The position numbers were made by a program, and so were the translations under genes. DNA of 64,000 nucleotides from Microglena sp. YARC (taxonomy: Eukaryota; Chlorophyta; Chlorophyceae; Chlamydomonadales; Chlamydomonadaceae): NCBI GenBank assembly GCA_022414725.1, contig CM039462.1:131024774-131088773 (forward strand). The letters run 5' to 3'. The notes under the pieces were generated by a model. The model was not told the DNA's origin. It saw nothing but the letters and a program-made list of their open reading frames with translations, and made no database searches. Positions 31,309 to 42,109 of the stretch are shown one piece after another (positions within the stretch are counted from its first letter, which is position 1; every line of letters begins with the position of its first letter).

Positions 31309-31385
31309 ACGGTGGGGGGAAGTTAGTCCCCTCAAAGCCAGTCCCCAGTGAATAAGATCTCCTGGGGTTTAGGGTTGAGGGTTTA
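31309..31385. mobile_element. Half copy of family T element
   Basis: GGTGGGGGGAAGTTAGTCCC and the following CTCAAAGCCAGTCCCCAGTG match the left TIR of 20007-20147, plus GGGTTTAGGGTTGAGGGTTT core. The right TIR is absent. Confidence 0.85.
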
Positions 31386-31489
31386 TGTAACCAAGGTCAA
31401 TTCCAAGTTCTTGAGTCTAGAGACCAGTAGACCACCAATTATGATGGCTTGAGATGCAATGTTCAGATTGGGTCAAGTATAAGTAATTT

Positions 31490-31625
31490 ATCACTGTTGC
31501 ACGAACTCAGGGCCCCCGTCGGTTAAACGATTATTTGGGGTTCGGTTCATCAGTTTTTAAGCCCTTCCTATACGATTGGGCAAGTCCCTTTAGCCTATTT
31601 GGCCTACCCCTGGACTGTAACATAC
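31490..31625 (-). mobile_element. S1 repeat, reverse copy
   Basis: TTATCACTGTTGCACGAACT to CCTACCCCTGGACTGTAACA, near full length. Only degenerate duplicated GGGCATTT-type sequence lies between it and the ELP6-derived array. Confidence 0.75.
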
Positions 31626-31829
31626 AGGGTCAAGAATAGGGTAGGACAACGGCTTTCCTGGAGTTTGTTGCAAAAACGCACCTTATAATTACCCCTGCGG
31701 TGCACTGATGGGGGCATTTTCAAAAAACGTGTTTTTACACAATTTGCGTGGTGATACCGCACTTCAGTTTTTACCCCTGCGGCGCACTTTGGGGGGCATT
31801 ATGAGGGCATTTATTTAAATGGTGAGTAG

Positions 31830-33423
31830 AGGGGGGTCTTCGGGTCAAAGTCCGCCTCTACCATGCCCCCCCTCCCCCCCCACACACACATCTCTAGAAC
31901 ATGGGCACACACATCTCTGTACCCTGCCCCATGCTCATGTCCACAGCAGGTCCCTGCCAGTTACTGTTGGGATCCATCTGACCGTATCCCCCCCAGTCAC
32001 TCTAAAGTACAGGGAGGTCTTCGGGTCAAATTCGGCCTCTACCATGGCAACCCCTCCCCCCCCCCCACCACCACCACCACACACACACATCTCTAGAACA
32101 TGGTTCCACACATCTCTGTACCCTGTCCTTGCCCCCATGTTCATGTCCACAGCAGGTCCCTGCCAGTTACTGTTGGGATCCATCTGACCGTATCCCCCCC
32201 AGTCGCTCTAAAGTAGAGGGAGGTCTTGGGGTCAAAGTCGGCCACTACCATGGCAACCCTCCCCACCCCCCACCCCCCCCCACCCCCACCACACACACAC
32301 ATCTCTAGAACATGGTTCCACACATCTCTGTACCCTGTCCCTGCCCCCATGTTCATGTCCACAGCAGGTCCCTGCCAGTTACTGTTGGGATCCGTCTGAC
32401 CGTATCCCCCCCAGTCGCTCTGAAGTAGAGGGAGGTCTTCGGGTCAAAGTCGGCCTCTACCATGCACCACCACCACCACCACCACCACCACCACCACCAC
32501 CACACACACACATCTCTAGAACATGGTCACACATATCTCTGTACCCTGTCCCTGCCCCATGCTCATGTCCACAGCAGGTCCCTGCCAGTTACTGTTGGGA
32601 TCCATCTGACCGTATCCCCCCCAGCCGCTCTAAAGTAGAGGGAGGTCTTGGGGTCAAAGTCGGCCTCAACCATGGCAACCCCTCCCCCCCACCCCCACCC
32701 CCACCACACACACACATCTCTAGAACATGGTCACACATATCTCTGTACCCTGTCCCTGCCCTATGCTCATGTCCACAGCAGGTCCCTGCCAGTTACTGTT
32801 GGGATCCATCTGACCGTATCCCCCCCAGTCGCTCTAAAGTAGAGGGAGGTCTTGGGGTCAAAGTCGGCCACTACCATGGCAACCCCTCCCCCCCCACCCC
32901 CCACCCCCACCCCCACCCCACCCACCCCACCACACACACACATCTCTAGAACATGGTTCCACACATCTCTGTACCCTGTCCCTGCCCCCATGTTCATGTC
33001 CACAGCAGGTCCCTGCCAGTTACTGTTGGGATCCATCTGACCGTATCCCCCCCAGCCGCTCTAAAGTAGAGGGAGGTCTTGGGGTCAAAGTCGGCCTCAA
33101 CCATGGCAACCCCTCCCCCCACCCACACCCCACCACACACACACATCTCTAGAACATGGTCACACATATCTCTGTACCCTGTCCCTGCCCTATGCTCATG
33201 TCCACAGCAGGTCCCTGCCAGTTACAGTTGGGATCCATCTGACCGTATCCCCCAGCCGCTCTAAAGTAGAGGGAGGTCTTGGGGTCAAAGTCGGCCTCTA
33301 CCATGGCAACCCCTCCCCCCCCCCCCCCCCCCCCCCCCACCACCACCACCACCACCACCACCACATACACACATCTCTAGAACATGGTTCCACACATCTC
33401 TGTACCCTGTCCCTGCCCCATGC
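31830..33423 (-). repeat. ~200-bp tandem array of ELP6 terminal-exon ends
   Basis: About eight units, each with the 3' part of the terminal ELP6 exon on the minus strand: ATGGTAGAGGCCGACTTTGA through TGGCAGGGACCTGCTGTGGA, followed by ACAGGGTACAGAGATGTGTG and then GT/GGT simple sequence of variable length. In + coordinates, unit starts lie near 31860, 32043, 32250, 32462, 32675, 32878, 33104 and 33305. All lie downstream of the functional stop, so they would form the 3' UTR or be untranscribed. Variable C-run lengths shift the frame between units. Confidence 0.9.
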
Positions 33424-33654
33424 TCATGTCCAAAGCAGGTCCCTGCCAGTTACTGTTGGGATCCATCTGACCGTATCCCCCCCAGTCGCTCTGAAGTAGA
33501 GGGAGGTGTTAGGATCAAAGTCGGCTTCTACCATGGCGCCGCCCACGCCTGCTCTGCTTGTGCTAGATGAGGACGGAAGGCTTCGGCGAGTAATTGTCAC
33601 CTGACCATCTATGTCAGCCAGTCGCCCCTCAAGCGGCACGACGTCGAATGTAAC
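33424..33654 (-). CDS. ELP6: Elongator complex protein 6, terminal exon
   Basis: ELP6 belongs to the Elp4/5/6 RecA-like ring of Elongator, which modifies wobble uridines in tRNA. This exon follows TGGTGTGCAG and encodes VTFDVVPLEGRLADIDGQVT-ITRR, matching the family's conserved 'RAEGLATGFCRDVHGQL' strand, then a Ser-rich loop and VEADFDPNTSLYFRATGG, matching the last strand (QY.I.....FFAKG). The C-terminal 18 residues after FRATGG are not conserved. Stop TGA at 33426. The six exons found total 226 codons plus stop; families are usually ~250-270, so the N-terminal ~40-60 residues are missing. Confidence 0.82.
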   Translation of the reverse strand, partial: VTFDVVPLEGRLADIDGQVTITRRSLPSSSSTSRAGVGGAMVEADFDPNTSLYFRATGGDTVRWIPTVTGRDLLWT

Positions 33655-33709
33655 CTGCACACCACAGCATTACATACACACGTCAAGGTTGCGCCGTGTG
33701 TGTCTTTTT

Positions 33710-34060
33710 ACGGTCCAGGGGTGGCAAACAGGCTAAGGGGACATGCCCAACCTTAACAACAGGAAAGGCAGTTAAAAAAACAAGCAATTGTAAACTGAAC
33801 CCCAACAAAATGTATAAAAAAAATCGACGGGGGCCCGGAGTTTGTGCTATGCCTCACATTACATTACATTACATTACATTACATTACATTACATTACATT
33901 ACATTACATTACATTACTTTACATTACATAACATGTTAAAGTCTACTTGACTCCGCGAGGGTGTATGAGACTCTGTGCTTTAAACAAAAAGAAAAAGCAC
34001 CCACAAAGCAAAAAAAAAACATTACATCAGGGGTGTGTCGAGGACAAACAAACCAAACTC
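33710..34060 (-). mobile_element. S1 repeat plus LINE 3' tail with (ATTAC)n
   Basis: 33710-33850 is a forward S1 copy. 33852-33935 is (ATTAC)n, about 15 units, joined to the reverse complement of the LINE 3' UTR (AAAGTCTACTTGACTCCGCG to GAGGACAAACAAACCAAACT at 34060). The long pentamer tract is the expanded 3' tail of the LINE copy. Confidence 0.85.
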
Positions 34061-34066
34061 CTTATG

Positions 34067-34394
34067 GCGAGGCGTGAGGTTGAGGGGACCAGCCTGTTCG
34101 CTTGGAGACCACAGTAAGTATTTTGTGTCGCCTATCAGACAAGTAGCTAATCTGGTCAAATGACAGCGTGAGAAAGCCTAATGCTATGCAAGCTTCCCAA
34201 AAACATTCGTGAAAAATGCGTAAAACATGCATGAAAATTGAAAATTGAAAATTAGAACATCCAAGTAAGTCACACTGCCGGGGACAGTTGACCCTACTAA
34301 GGACGTGGTTTTATCGACACCGGTTCGTAAGCTCACCTTGCTCGAGGTTGGCAACGAGGCCAGAACCAGTCACGTTTCATACGGTTGACGGCCA
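34067..34394. other. ELP6 intron DNA, no gene seen
   Basis: A partial S2 repeat (34068-34115) is followed by unremarkable sequence and AAAATTGAAAATT repeats. No exon is recognised. Confidence 0.5.
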
Positions 34395-34492
34395 CCGTGG
34401 GGACCGAAACGCTCCCGACAAGGTTCGAACCCGGCATCTCCTTCGATCAAGGTCGGATACTCTACCATTGAGCCACTCCGAGTCCGGATCGG
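34395..34492 (-). tRNA. tRNA-like gene or tRNA-derived repeat
   Basis: On the minus strand TGGCTCAATGGTAGAGTA is a good A box (D arm GCTC/GAGT) and GGGTTCGAACC is a good B box, 36 bases on. The anticodon arm and T stem pair poorly: the sequence between them (CCTTGATCGAAGG) folds with a 4-bp stem and 5-base loop. A functional tRNA is doubtful; a pol III-type relic is likely. Confidence 0.4.
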
Positions 34493-34499
34493 GGATATG

Positions 34500-34870
34500 C
34501 GCATAAACATTCGTGAAAAATGCGTAAAACATGCGTGAAAACATGCGTGGAAAATGCGTGAACAAGTCCTATGCAGCGTCGCAAGCGACGCGGAAAATTA
34601 GCGGAGTGTGATGGCAACGGAACGAAAGGTGGCAACGATGGAGCTGACCGAAGCGGGTTAGTTACGCGACCGTTGGCTGGCGTTTCAGGCTTCAATTTTC
34701 ATTTTTTCCCCGGCTAGACGGACAAATGGGTAAACATGGGGGCTCCCGCCCCCTTGAAGAGGGGGCTCCGCCAAAAATGCGTTAAAAAATGCGTGAAAAA
34801 GCCTGATGCTCTGCAGGCTTCCCGGGGTGTTTGAGTTGGTAAGGCATGGCCCAGATGCAGGGAACGGCAA
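34500..34870. repeat. Interspersed repeat R4, forward copy
   Basis: 34567-34775 (CTATGCAGCGTCGCAAGCGA to GGGGGCTCCGCC) is repeated in inverse orientation at 42545-42770. The end forms a hairpin (GGGGGCTCCCGCC...AGAGGGGGCTCCGCC); a fragment occurs at 62690-62735. Short ATGCGTGAAAA repeats flank it. Confidence 0.8.
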
Positions 34871-35094
34871 CTTCTATTAGCGTCTGAAAAATTAATATCA
34901 ACTCCTATTATAATAGTGTAACCAGGTGTCACAATAATACTAGTTTTTCAAATAAATTCAAAATTCAGGTGAGGCGGCTAGTCCGTCTAATATTATATAA
35001 CATTCACTAATATTATTCATTCACTAATATTAACTAACTTAGCCTTTCCCTACCCAGATGCCTACACCATATGGGGTGCGAACTCACTCAGCAG

Positions 35095-35275
35095 ACATCC
35101 GCCTCCAACCAGCTTTGCCCCACTCCAACCAGCTTTGCCCCACCCCAACCAGCTTTGCCCCACTCCAACCAACTTTGCCCCACTCCAACCAACTTTGCCC
35201 CACTCCAACCAACTTTGCCCCACTCCAACCAACTTTGCCCCACTCCAACCAGCTCAGCCAAACCAGCATAGACCA
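35095..35275. repeat. 20-bp tandem repeat
   Basis: Nine units of CCCCACTCCAACCAACTTTG. It is ELP6 intron DNA; frames open in several registers because 20 is not a multiple of three. Confidence 0.95.
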
Positions 35276-35374
35276 TCCAGCCCTTGGCTAAGCACCTGGA
35301 CCGGACAGTGCGACCAGCCCAGCCCAGACCAACAAGCCCACTCCAACGCAACACATCCAGCCATTCCAATCACT

Positions 35375-36165
35375 GTTTCGGCACACAGTGGTTTTCTTTT
35401 CAGCTACTACCAGCAGCAGCTTCTAGGCAGCTCCCTAGGCTTGTCACCTCCGTCTTAGGTACACCACACACTGTAGTTTTCTTTTCAGCTACCAGCAGCA
35501 GCTTCTAGGCAGTTCCCTAGGCTTGTCACCTCCGTCTCAGGTACACCACACACCAAGTGGTTTTCTTTTCAGCTACGAGCAGCAGCTTCTAGGCAGCTCC
35601 CTAGGTTTGTCACCTCCATCTCAGGTAAACAACACACGACGTGGTTTTCTTTTCAGCTACGAGCAGCAGCTTCTAGGCAGCTCCCTAGGCTTGTCATCTC
35701 CGTCTCAGGTACACCACACACAGTGGTTTTCTTTTCAGCTACCAGCAGCAGCTTCTAGGCAGCTCCCTAGGCTTGTCAACTCCGTCTCAGGTACACCACA
35801 CAGTGGTTTCCTTTTCAGCTTCGAGCAGCAGCTTCTAGGCAGCTCCCTAGGCTTGTCATCAACGTCTCAGGTACACCACACACAGCGATTTTCTTTTCAG
35901 CTACGAGCAGCAGCTTCTAGGCAGCTCCGTAGGCTGGTCATCTCCGTCTCAGGAACACCACACACAGCGATTTTCTCTTCGGGCAGGGGCAGCAGCTTCT
36001 AGGCAGCTCCCCTTGCTGGCTAATCAGCCAAACCTAAAGCAACCTGGTGCACCTGGAAGCTGACGCAATCAGCTTTCTAGTGCTGCTGGTGTTTTGAGGC
36101 TTGGCCCTGTGGCTGGCTCGGGGAGCTGCCTAGAGGCTGCTGCTAGTAGCAGAAAAGAAAAACAG
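35375..36165 (+). repeat. ~83-bp array of family M2 ends
   Basis: Seven units of TTTTCTTTTCAGCTACGAGC, AGCAGCTTCTAGGCAGCTCC and a GTCTCAGGTACACCACAC block, then a nearly complete M2 element (35975-36165) ending in the inverted copy GGGAGCTGCCTAGAGGCTGC...AGAAAAGAAAAACAGTG. Each unit has an acceptor-like (TTTTCTTTTCAG) and donor-like (CTCAG|GTACAC) site around a ~59-bp segment on the + strand, antisense to ELP6. Confidence 0.85.
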
Positions 36166-36204
36166 TGACTCCAATTATCCTTACTTCTGCTTCACTCTCT
36201 AGTA

Positions 36205-36365
36205 TGTAAGTTACAGTCCAGGGGTAGGCCAAGTAGGCTAAAGGAAATTGACCAACCGTAACAGGAAGGGCTAACAAAAAGCATTAATGAACTGAACCCC
36301 AAACAATTGTTTTACAGACGGGGGCCTTTCAGGAGTTCGTGCTACAGTGATAATTTATAAAAAAA
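36205..36365 (+). mobile_element. S1 repeat, forward copy
   Basis: GTTACAGTCCAGGGGTAGGC to TTCGTGCTACAGTGATAATT, one of the most complete copies. It is followed by AT-rich DNA up to the ELP6 exon at 36464. Confidence 0.8.
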
Positions 36366-36463
36366 TTATCAAAAACAATTATTATTAACATTTTTAAGTA
36401 AAATGTATTCTATTGTTTAATTATATACAATATAATTAGTCAATCATCCCATTTATCCCTTAC

Positions 36464-36547
36464 CTCTGCTACACTCTCAACAAATCGGATCCACGGCAGG
36501 TCGTCTGGAACATCCACATGAGACAGCATGGCACATGTTGAAGGAAC
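36464..36547 (-). CDS. ELP6: Elongator complex protein 6, penultimate exon
   Basis: Acceptor CTATCTCAACAG, donor GAG|GTAAGG, 28 codons in phase 0. It encodes VPSTCAMLSHVDVPDDLPWI and RFVESVAE. The position corresponds to the 'LVILNHED...' strand and following helix in plant ELP6. Immediately upstream on the minus strand (36551-36575) is a partial repeat of its own 5' portion (ACATGTGCCATGCT.TCTCA). Confidence 0.78.
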
Positions 36548-36599
36548 CTGTTGAGATAGCATGGCACATGTTAAAGATGAAAAGACGTGAATGGATAGG

Positions 36600-37745
36600 T
36601 TTTATGAGTTGTTTTTAGGCTTTAAACAAAGGTTAGGGGTTAGGGTTTAGCCTAGTATGCTACCCATGGAGCAAGTTTAGGGTTTAACCTAGTAGGCTAG
36701 CTATGGACTGTAACATACAAGTACATGGGAACTGTGGTGATTTGTCAGAGATTACTTGTCAGGGGATATTGGTTTAGTTTGGTTTGATAGAATTGTCTAT
36801 TTTATTAGCCAGAGAATATTTGACAGGGATATTGGTTTAGTTTGGTTTGATTGCGTAGCCTATCAGCATTCAGGCTGCTCTCCGTCTCAGAGGTAATGAG
36901 TCAGTTTGGTTTGATTGCGTCGTCTATCAGCCTTCAGGTTGATCACCGTTTAAGGGATGATGCAGGGATGATGGGTTAGTTTGGTTTGATGCGCAGTCTA
37001 TCAGCCTTTATGCTGATTACCATTTGAGGGATGATGGGTTTGCTTGGTTTGATTGCACAGTTTATCAGCATTCAGGCTGGTCACCATTTAAGGGATGATG
37101 GGTTAGTTTGGTTAGTTGTGCAGTCTATCAGCCTTAAGGCTGATCATCATTTGAAATATGATGCAGGGATGATGGATTAGTTGTGCAGTCTATCAGCATT
37201 CAGGCTGGTCACCGTTTGAGAGATGATGGGTTAGCTTGGTTTGATTGCGCAGTCTATCAGCCTTCATGCTGATCACTGTTTGAGAGATGATGCAGGGATG
37301 ATGGGTTAGCTTGGTTTGAATGCGCAGTCTATCAGCCTTCATGCTGATCACTGTTTGAGAGATGATGCAGGGATGATGGGTTAGCTTGGTTTGATTGCGC
37401 AGTCTATCAACCTTCATGCTGATCACTGTTTGAGAGATGATGCAGGGATGATGGGTTAGCTTGGTTTGATTGCGAAGTCTATCAGCCTTTATGCTGATCA
37501 CTGTTTGAGAGATGATGCAGGGATGATGGGTTAGCTTGGTTTGAATGCAAAGTCTATCAGCCTCCAGGCCGATTACCGTTCGAGGGATGATGGGTTAGCT
37601 TGGTTTGATTGCGCAGTCTATCAGCCTTCATGCTGATCACTGTTTGAGAGATGATGCAGGGATGATGGGTTAGCTTGGTTTGAATGCGAAGTCTATCAGC
37701 CTCCAGGCTGCTCACTGTTTGAGAGATGATGGGAGGAGGAGACGC
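36600..37745. repeat. ~60-66-bp tandem repeat
   Basis: Units of GGGATGATGGGTTAGCTTGG, TTTGATTGCGCAGTCTATCA and GCCTTCATGCTGATCACTGT from about 36890 to 37730, more diverged to the left. It starts next to the duplicated exon edge. No protein is supported. Confidence 0.9.
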
Positions 37746-38680
37746 AGGCTGAAGACTGTTGCTGCACTGTTTTACATCATGATAGGCATGGAGGAGGGAC
37801 AAGGGCAATTATGTATTTATGTTTTGCCAAACGGTTTATATTCTGACAGGTGGTAATGTAGGTATGTTAGAAGCAATGGCAGTATGTCGGAGGGGGGCAG
37901 TGGGCAGAATATAACTTTGTAGGATTGTCAAGGACGATACCGGTATATATACACCACACCACATTGTGCTATACCGTACGATATACCGGTATGGAGCAAT
38001 ACATTGTACAAGATATATAACATGAACATATGATACATGTACGATACCGTATATATACCGGATATGATACAAGGACGATACCGGTATATATACACAAAAC
38101 ATTGTGCTATACCGTACGATATATAGGGATCAGCAACTAATATAAATGGGGGGGAAATATTATATAACATTAATAAATAATATAAATATAAATAAATCTT
38201 ATATAAATAAATGTTATATAACATTAAACTAATATTACCGTTATATATACACCACACATTGTCAAGGACGATACATACACCACACATTGCCAAGGACGAT
38301 ACATACACCACACATTGCCAAGGACGATACATACACCACACATTGTCAAGGACGATATATACACCACACATTGTCAAGGACGATACCGGTATATATACAC
38401 CACACATTGTGCAATCAGGGATTTTTATTTCCGCTATATATCGATCGCTAGTTTTGACCCCGTTTTAACAAAAATATCGCTATAAAAAAAGAAGAAGAAA
38501 ATAAGTTTTTGTTTGTTTTTGCCCTCCATGGCCCTGAAAAGCTATAAAAAGCTACAGAAAGCACTAAAACGCTGTCCCTGGAGGAGGCCTAAAGCCATAA
38601 AGCTAGAAGAAACTCACTTTCAGATTTGAAAAAAAAATCACTGTGTGCAATACCGTACAATATACCGGTATGGATCAATA
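37746..38680. repeat. 28-bp CACACATTGTCAAGGACGATA repeats and flanks
   Basis: Six units of ACACCACACATTGCCAAGGA at 38240-38410, with single copies near 37930 and 38070. 38410-38640 has no recognisable content. Confidence 0.8.
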
Positions 38681-38689
38681 CACTGTACA

Positions 38690-39370
38690 ATATATGTAAT
38701 ATGAACATATGATACTGTGTGTTATACCGCACGATATATACTATAAATATATGATACTGTATGTTATACCGCACGATTTATAATATTAATATATGATATT
38801 GGATGTTATATTGCACAATATATACTATTTATGTATGATACTGTATGTTATATCGCACGATATATAATATGAATATATGATACTGTATGTTATATCGCAC
38901 GATATATACTATTTATACATGATACTGTATGTTATACCGCACGATATATACTTTATATATGATACTGTATGTTATACCGCACGATATATACTATTAATAT
39001 ATGATACTGTATGTTATACCGCACGATATATACTATTAATATATGATACTGTATGTTATATCGCACGATATATACTATTAATATATGATACTGTATGTTA
39101 TACCGCACGATATATACTATTAATATATTACTGTATGTTATATCGCACGATATATACTATTAATATATGATACTGCATGTTATACCGCACGATATATACT
39201 ATTAATAAATGATACTGTATGTTATACCGCACGATATATACTATTAGTGTATGATACTGGATGTTATATCGCACAATATATAACATGAATATATGATACT
39301 GTATGTTATATCGCACGACATCTAATATGAACATATGATTATGCATGTTATATCGCACGATAATCTTGGA
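38690..39370. repeat. ~40-bp tandem repeat (CGCACGATATATAC)
   Basis: About fifteen units of TATGATACTGTATGTTATAC followed by CGCACGATATATACTATTAA. Purely non-coding satellite within an ELP6 intron. Confidence 0.95.
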
Positions 39371-39439
39371 AGGAGGATATTGACATCCCTACAACCTTAC
39401 ACGTTTGCAACAAATACATTTCCTTCTGACTCCAAGAAT

Positions 39440-40097
39440 TCTACACTCTGACCTCAAGCTGTGAACCTAGCGCCAATATCACCTGAACCTAGCCCTAATA
39501 TCACTTGAACTCGTATCACTTGAACTCGTATCACTTGACTTCAATTACAATGAATATAAAATAAAAACACAGGATCTTAACATCACCTGAACTCACTTCA
39601 AATAAATACACATACAAATATAGTATCTTAATATCACTTGAACTCGTATTAAATAAATACGAACTCACTTCAAATAAATACAAACGCACTTCAAATAAAT
39701 ACAAACGCACTTCAAATAAATACAAATGCACTTCATATAAATACAAACGCACTTCATATAAATACAAACGCACTTCATATAAATACAAACGCACTTCAAA
39801 TAAATACAATCTCACTTCAAATAAATACAAACGCACTTCATATAAATACAAACGCACTTCATATAAATACAAACGCACTTCAAATAAATACAAACTCACT
39901 TCAAATAAATACAAACTCACTTCAAATAAATACAAACTCACTTCAAATAAATACAAACTCACTTCAAATAAATACAAACTCACTTCAAATAAATACAAAC
40001 TCACTTCAAATAAATACAAACGCACTTCAAATAAATACAAACGCACTTCAAATAAATACAAACGCACTTCAAATAAATACGTAATATTAACTCTTAC
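39440..40097 (-). repeat. 21-bp array bounded by copies of an ELP6 exon end
   Basis: Roughly 22 units of AAATAAATACAAACGCACTTC lie at 39590-40085. At the far side, 39451-39474 repeats the end of the adjoining exon (minus strand: GGCGCTAGGTTCACAGCTTG-AG then GTCAGAG), with a partial copy beyond it. So the array separates the functional exon end and donor (40098) from a duplicate exon end. Confidence 0.85.
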
Positions 40098-40178
40098 CTC
40101 AAGCTGTGAACCTAGCGCCAAGCAGTAGTGCAGAAAAGTGAGCCACTCTTTCTGAGGAATGCCAAGGCTGGAGAATAC
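40098..40178 (-). CDS. ELP6: Elongator complex protein 6, exon with FLHYC motif
   Basis: Acceptor TGACTGCAG, donor GAG|GTAAGA, 27 codons in phase 0. It encodes VFSSLGIPQKEWLTFLHYCL and ALGSQLE. The LxSLG....FLHYC pattern is the most recognisable ELP6 signature (human LLSLGMGAV..LDFIHYC; plant LDFLHYC). It follows the IFDSVS strand of the preceding exon exactly as in the family. Confidence 0.88.
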
Positions 40179-41830
40179 CTGCAGTCAGCATGAACATTAT
40201 AAGGACTGGGTCTGTGCATGTCTATCATGCTTCATAGAAGCTCACACAATATTGCGGTGCTTCAGTTTTAGAACATCAAAGCATACGACATGTTGGGATG
40301 CCAAGGCTGGAGAATACATGCAGTCAACATGAACGTTATGAGGACTGGGTCTGTGCGTGTCTATCATGCTTCATAGAAGCTCACACAATATTGCGGTGCT
40401 TCGGTTTAGAACATCAAAGCATACCACATGTTGGGATGCCAAGGCTGGAGAATACCTGCAGTCAACATGAACGTTATGAGGACTGGGTCTGTGCGTGTCT
40501 ATCATGCTTCATAGAAGCTCACACACGATTGCGGTGCTTCGGTTTTAGAACATCAAAGCATACGACATGTTGGGATGCCAAGGCTGGAGAATACCTGCAG
40601 TCAACATGAACGTTATGAGGACTGGGTCTGTGCGTGTCTATCATGCTTCATAGAAGCTCACACACAATTGCGGTGCTTCGGTTTTAGAACATCAAAGCAT
40701 ACGACATGTTGGGATGCCAAGGCCAGAGAATACCTGCAGTCAGCATGAATGTTATGAGGACTGGGTCTGTACGTGTCTATCATGCTTCATAGAAGCTCAC
40801 ACACGATTGCGGTGCTTCGGTTTTAGAACATCAAAGCATACGACATGTTGGGATGCCAAGGCCGGAGAATACCTGCAGTCAACATGAACGTTATGAGGAC
40901 TGGGTCTGTGCGTGTCTATCATGCTCCATAGAAGCTCACACACGATTGCGGTGCTTCGGTTTTAGAACATCAAAGCATACGACATGTTGGGATGCCAAGG
41001 CCGGAGAATACCTGCAGTCAACATGAACGTTATGAGGACTGGGTCTGTGCGCGTCTATCATGCTTCATAGAATCTCACACACGATTGTGGTGCTTCGGTT
41101 TTAGAACATCAAAGCATACGACATGTTGGGAGGCCAAGACCGGAGAATACATGCAGTCAGCATGACCGTCATGAGGACTGGGTCTGTGCGTGTGTGTACC
41201 GTGTACCACTGGGTCTGTGCGTGTGTACCACTGTGTGTGTGTACCACTGTGTGCGTGTTTACCACTGGGTCTGTGCGTGTCTATCATGCTTTATAGAAGC
41301 TCACACACAATTGCGGTGCTTCAGTTTTAGAGCATCAAAGAGTAAGACATATTGGGATGCCAAGGCCGGAGAATAGCTGCAGTCAGTTTGACAGTCATGA
41401 GGACTGGGTCTGTGCGTGTGTGTACCGTGTACCGCTGGGTCAGTACCACTGGGTCTGTGTGTGTGTGTACCATGTACCGCTGGGTCTGTACCACTGGGTC
41501 TGTGCGTGTGTGTACCGTGTACCACTGGGTCTGTACCACTGGGTCTGTGTGTGTGTGTACCGTGTACCGCTGGGTCTGTACCACTGGGTCTGTGCGTGTG
41601 TGTACCGTGTACCACTGGGTCTGTACCACTGGGTCTGTGCGTGTGTACCACTGCGTGCGTGTTTACCACTGGGTCTGTGTATGTGTACCACTGTGTGTGT
41701 GTGTGCCACTGTGTGCGTGTTTACCACTGGGTCTGTGCGTGCCATGCTTTATAGAAGCTTACACACAATTGAGGTGCTTAGGTTTTAGAACATCAAAGCA
41801 TAAGAGATGTTGGGAGGCCAAGGCTGTATA
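40179..41830 (-). repeat. 139-bp tandem array of ELP6 splice acceptor and exon start
   Basis: About eight copies of a 139-bp unit. Each includes, on the minus strand, TTCATGTTGACTGCAG and the first ~20 bases of the exon (GTATTCTCCAGCCTTGGCAT). Acceptor copies in + coordinates: about 40317 (CAT, lost), 40455, 40594, 40733, 40872, 41011, 41150 (lost) and 41377. After 41160 the units are expanded with CACTGGGTCTGTGCGTGTGT repeats, and the stretch ends in (AT)n, C-run and (CA)n to 41905. Confidence 0.92.
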
Positions 41831-41848
41831 TATATATATATATATATA

Positions 41849-41908
<60 letters not shown>

Positions 41909-41964
41909 ATGATACCGGCATGACACGTACAAATTCAAAATTGGAGGAGTATAATTATACTCAC

Positions 41965-42092
41965 CGAGACTGAGTCGAAGATCACAGTAACATGATCTGT
42001 ACTGCTTGCCTCTGGACTTGCACTGCTATCAGAAGGGGACGCGCAGCGTTGTACTGCAGACTCGATTTGCTGGTACAGCTCCTTCAGCAGGT
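41965..42092 (-). CDS. ELP6: Elongator complex protein 6, exon
   Basis: Acceptor CTTCATGCCAG, donor TCG|GTGAGT; it completes a phase-1 codon and gives 42 codons in frame. It encodes LLKELYQQIESAVQRCASPS, a Ser-rich linker and HVTVIFDSVS. The helix plus 'VTVIFDSVS' strand matches the Walker-B-like strand position of the ELP6 RecA fold (family: VLLVDDLS). As in other ELP6 proteins, no Walker A lysine motif is visible. Confidence 0.85.
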
Positions 42093-42109
42093 CTGGCATG
42101 AAGTACAAT

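Noticed and set aside
34288..34506. + strand frame with Arg/His-rich product
   Set aside because: Overlaps a tRNA-like sequence on the other strand and has no recognised motif or splice support.
36890..41400. CRISPR-like regular repeats
   Set aside because: Repeats are contiguous or degenerate tandem units without unique spacers, in a eukaryotic intron context.
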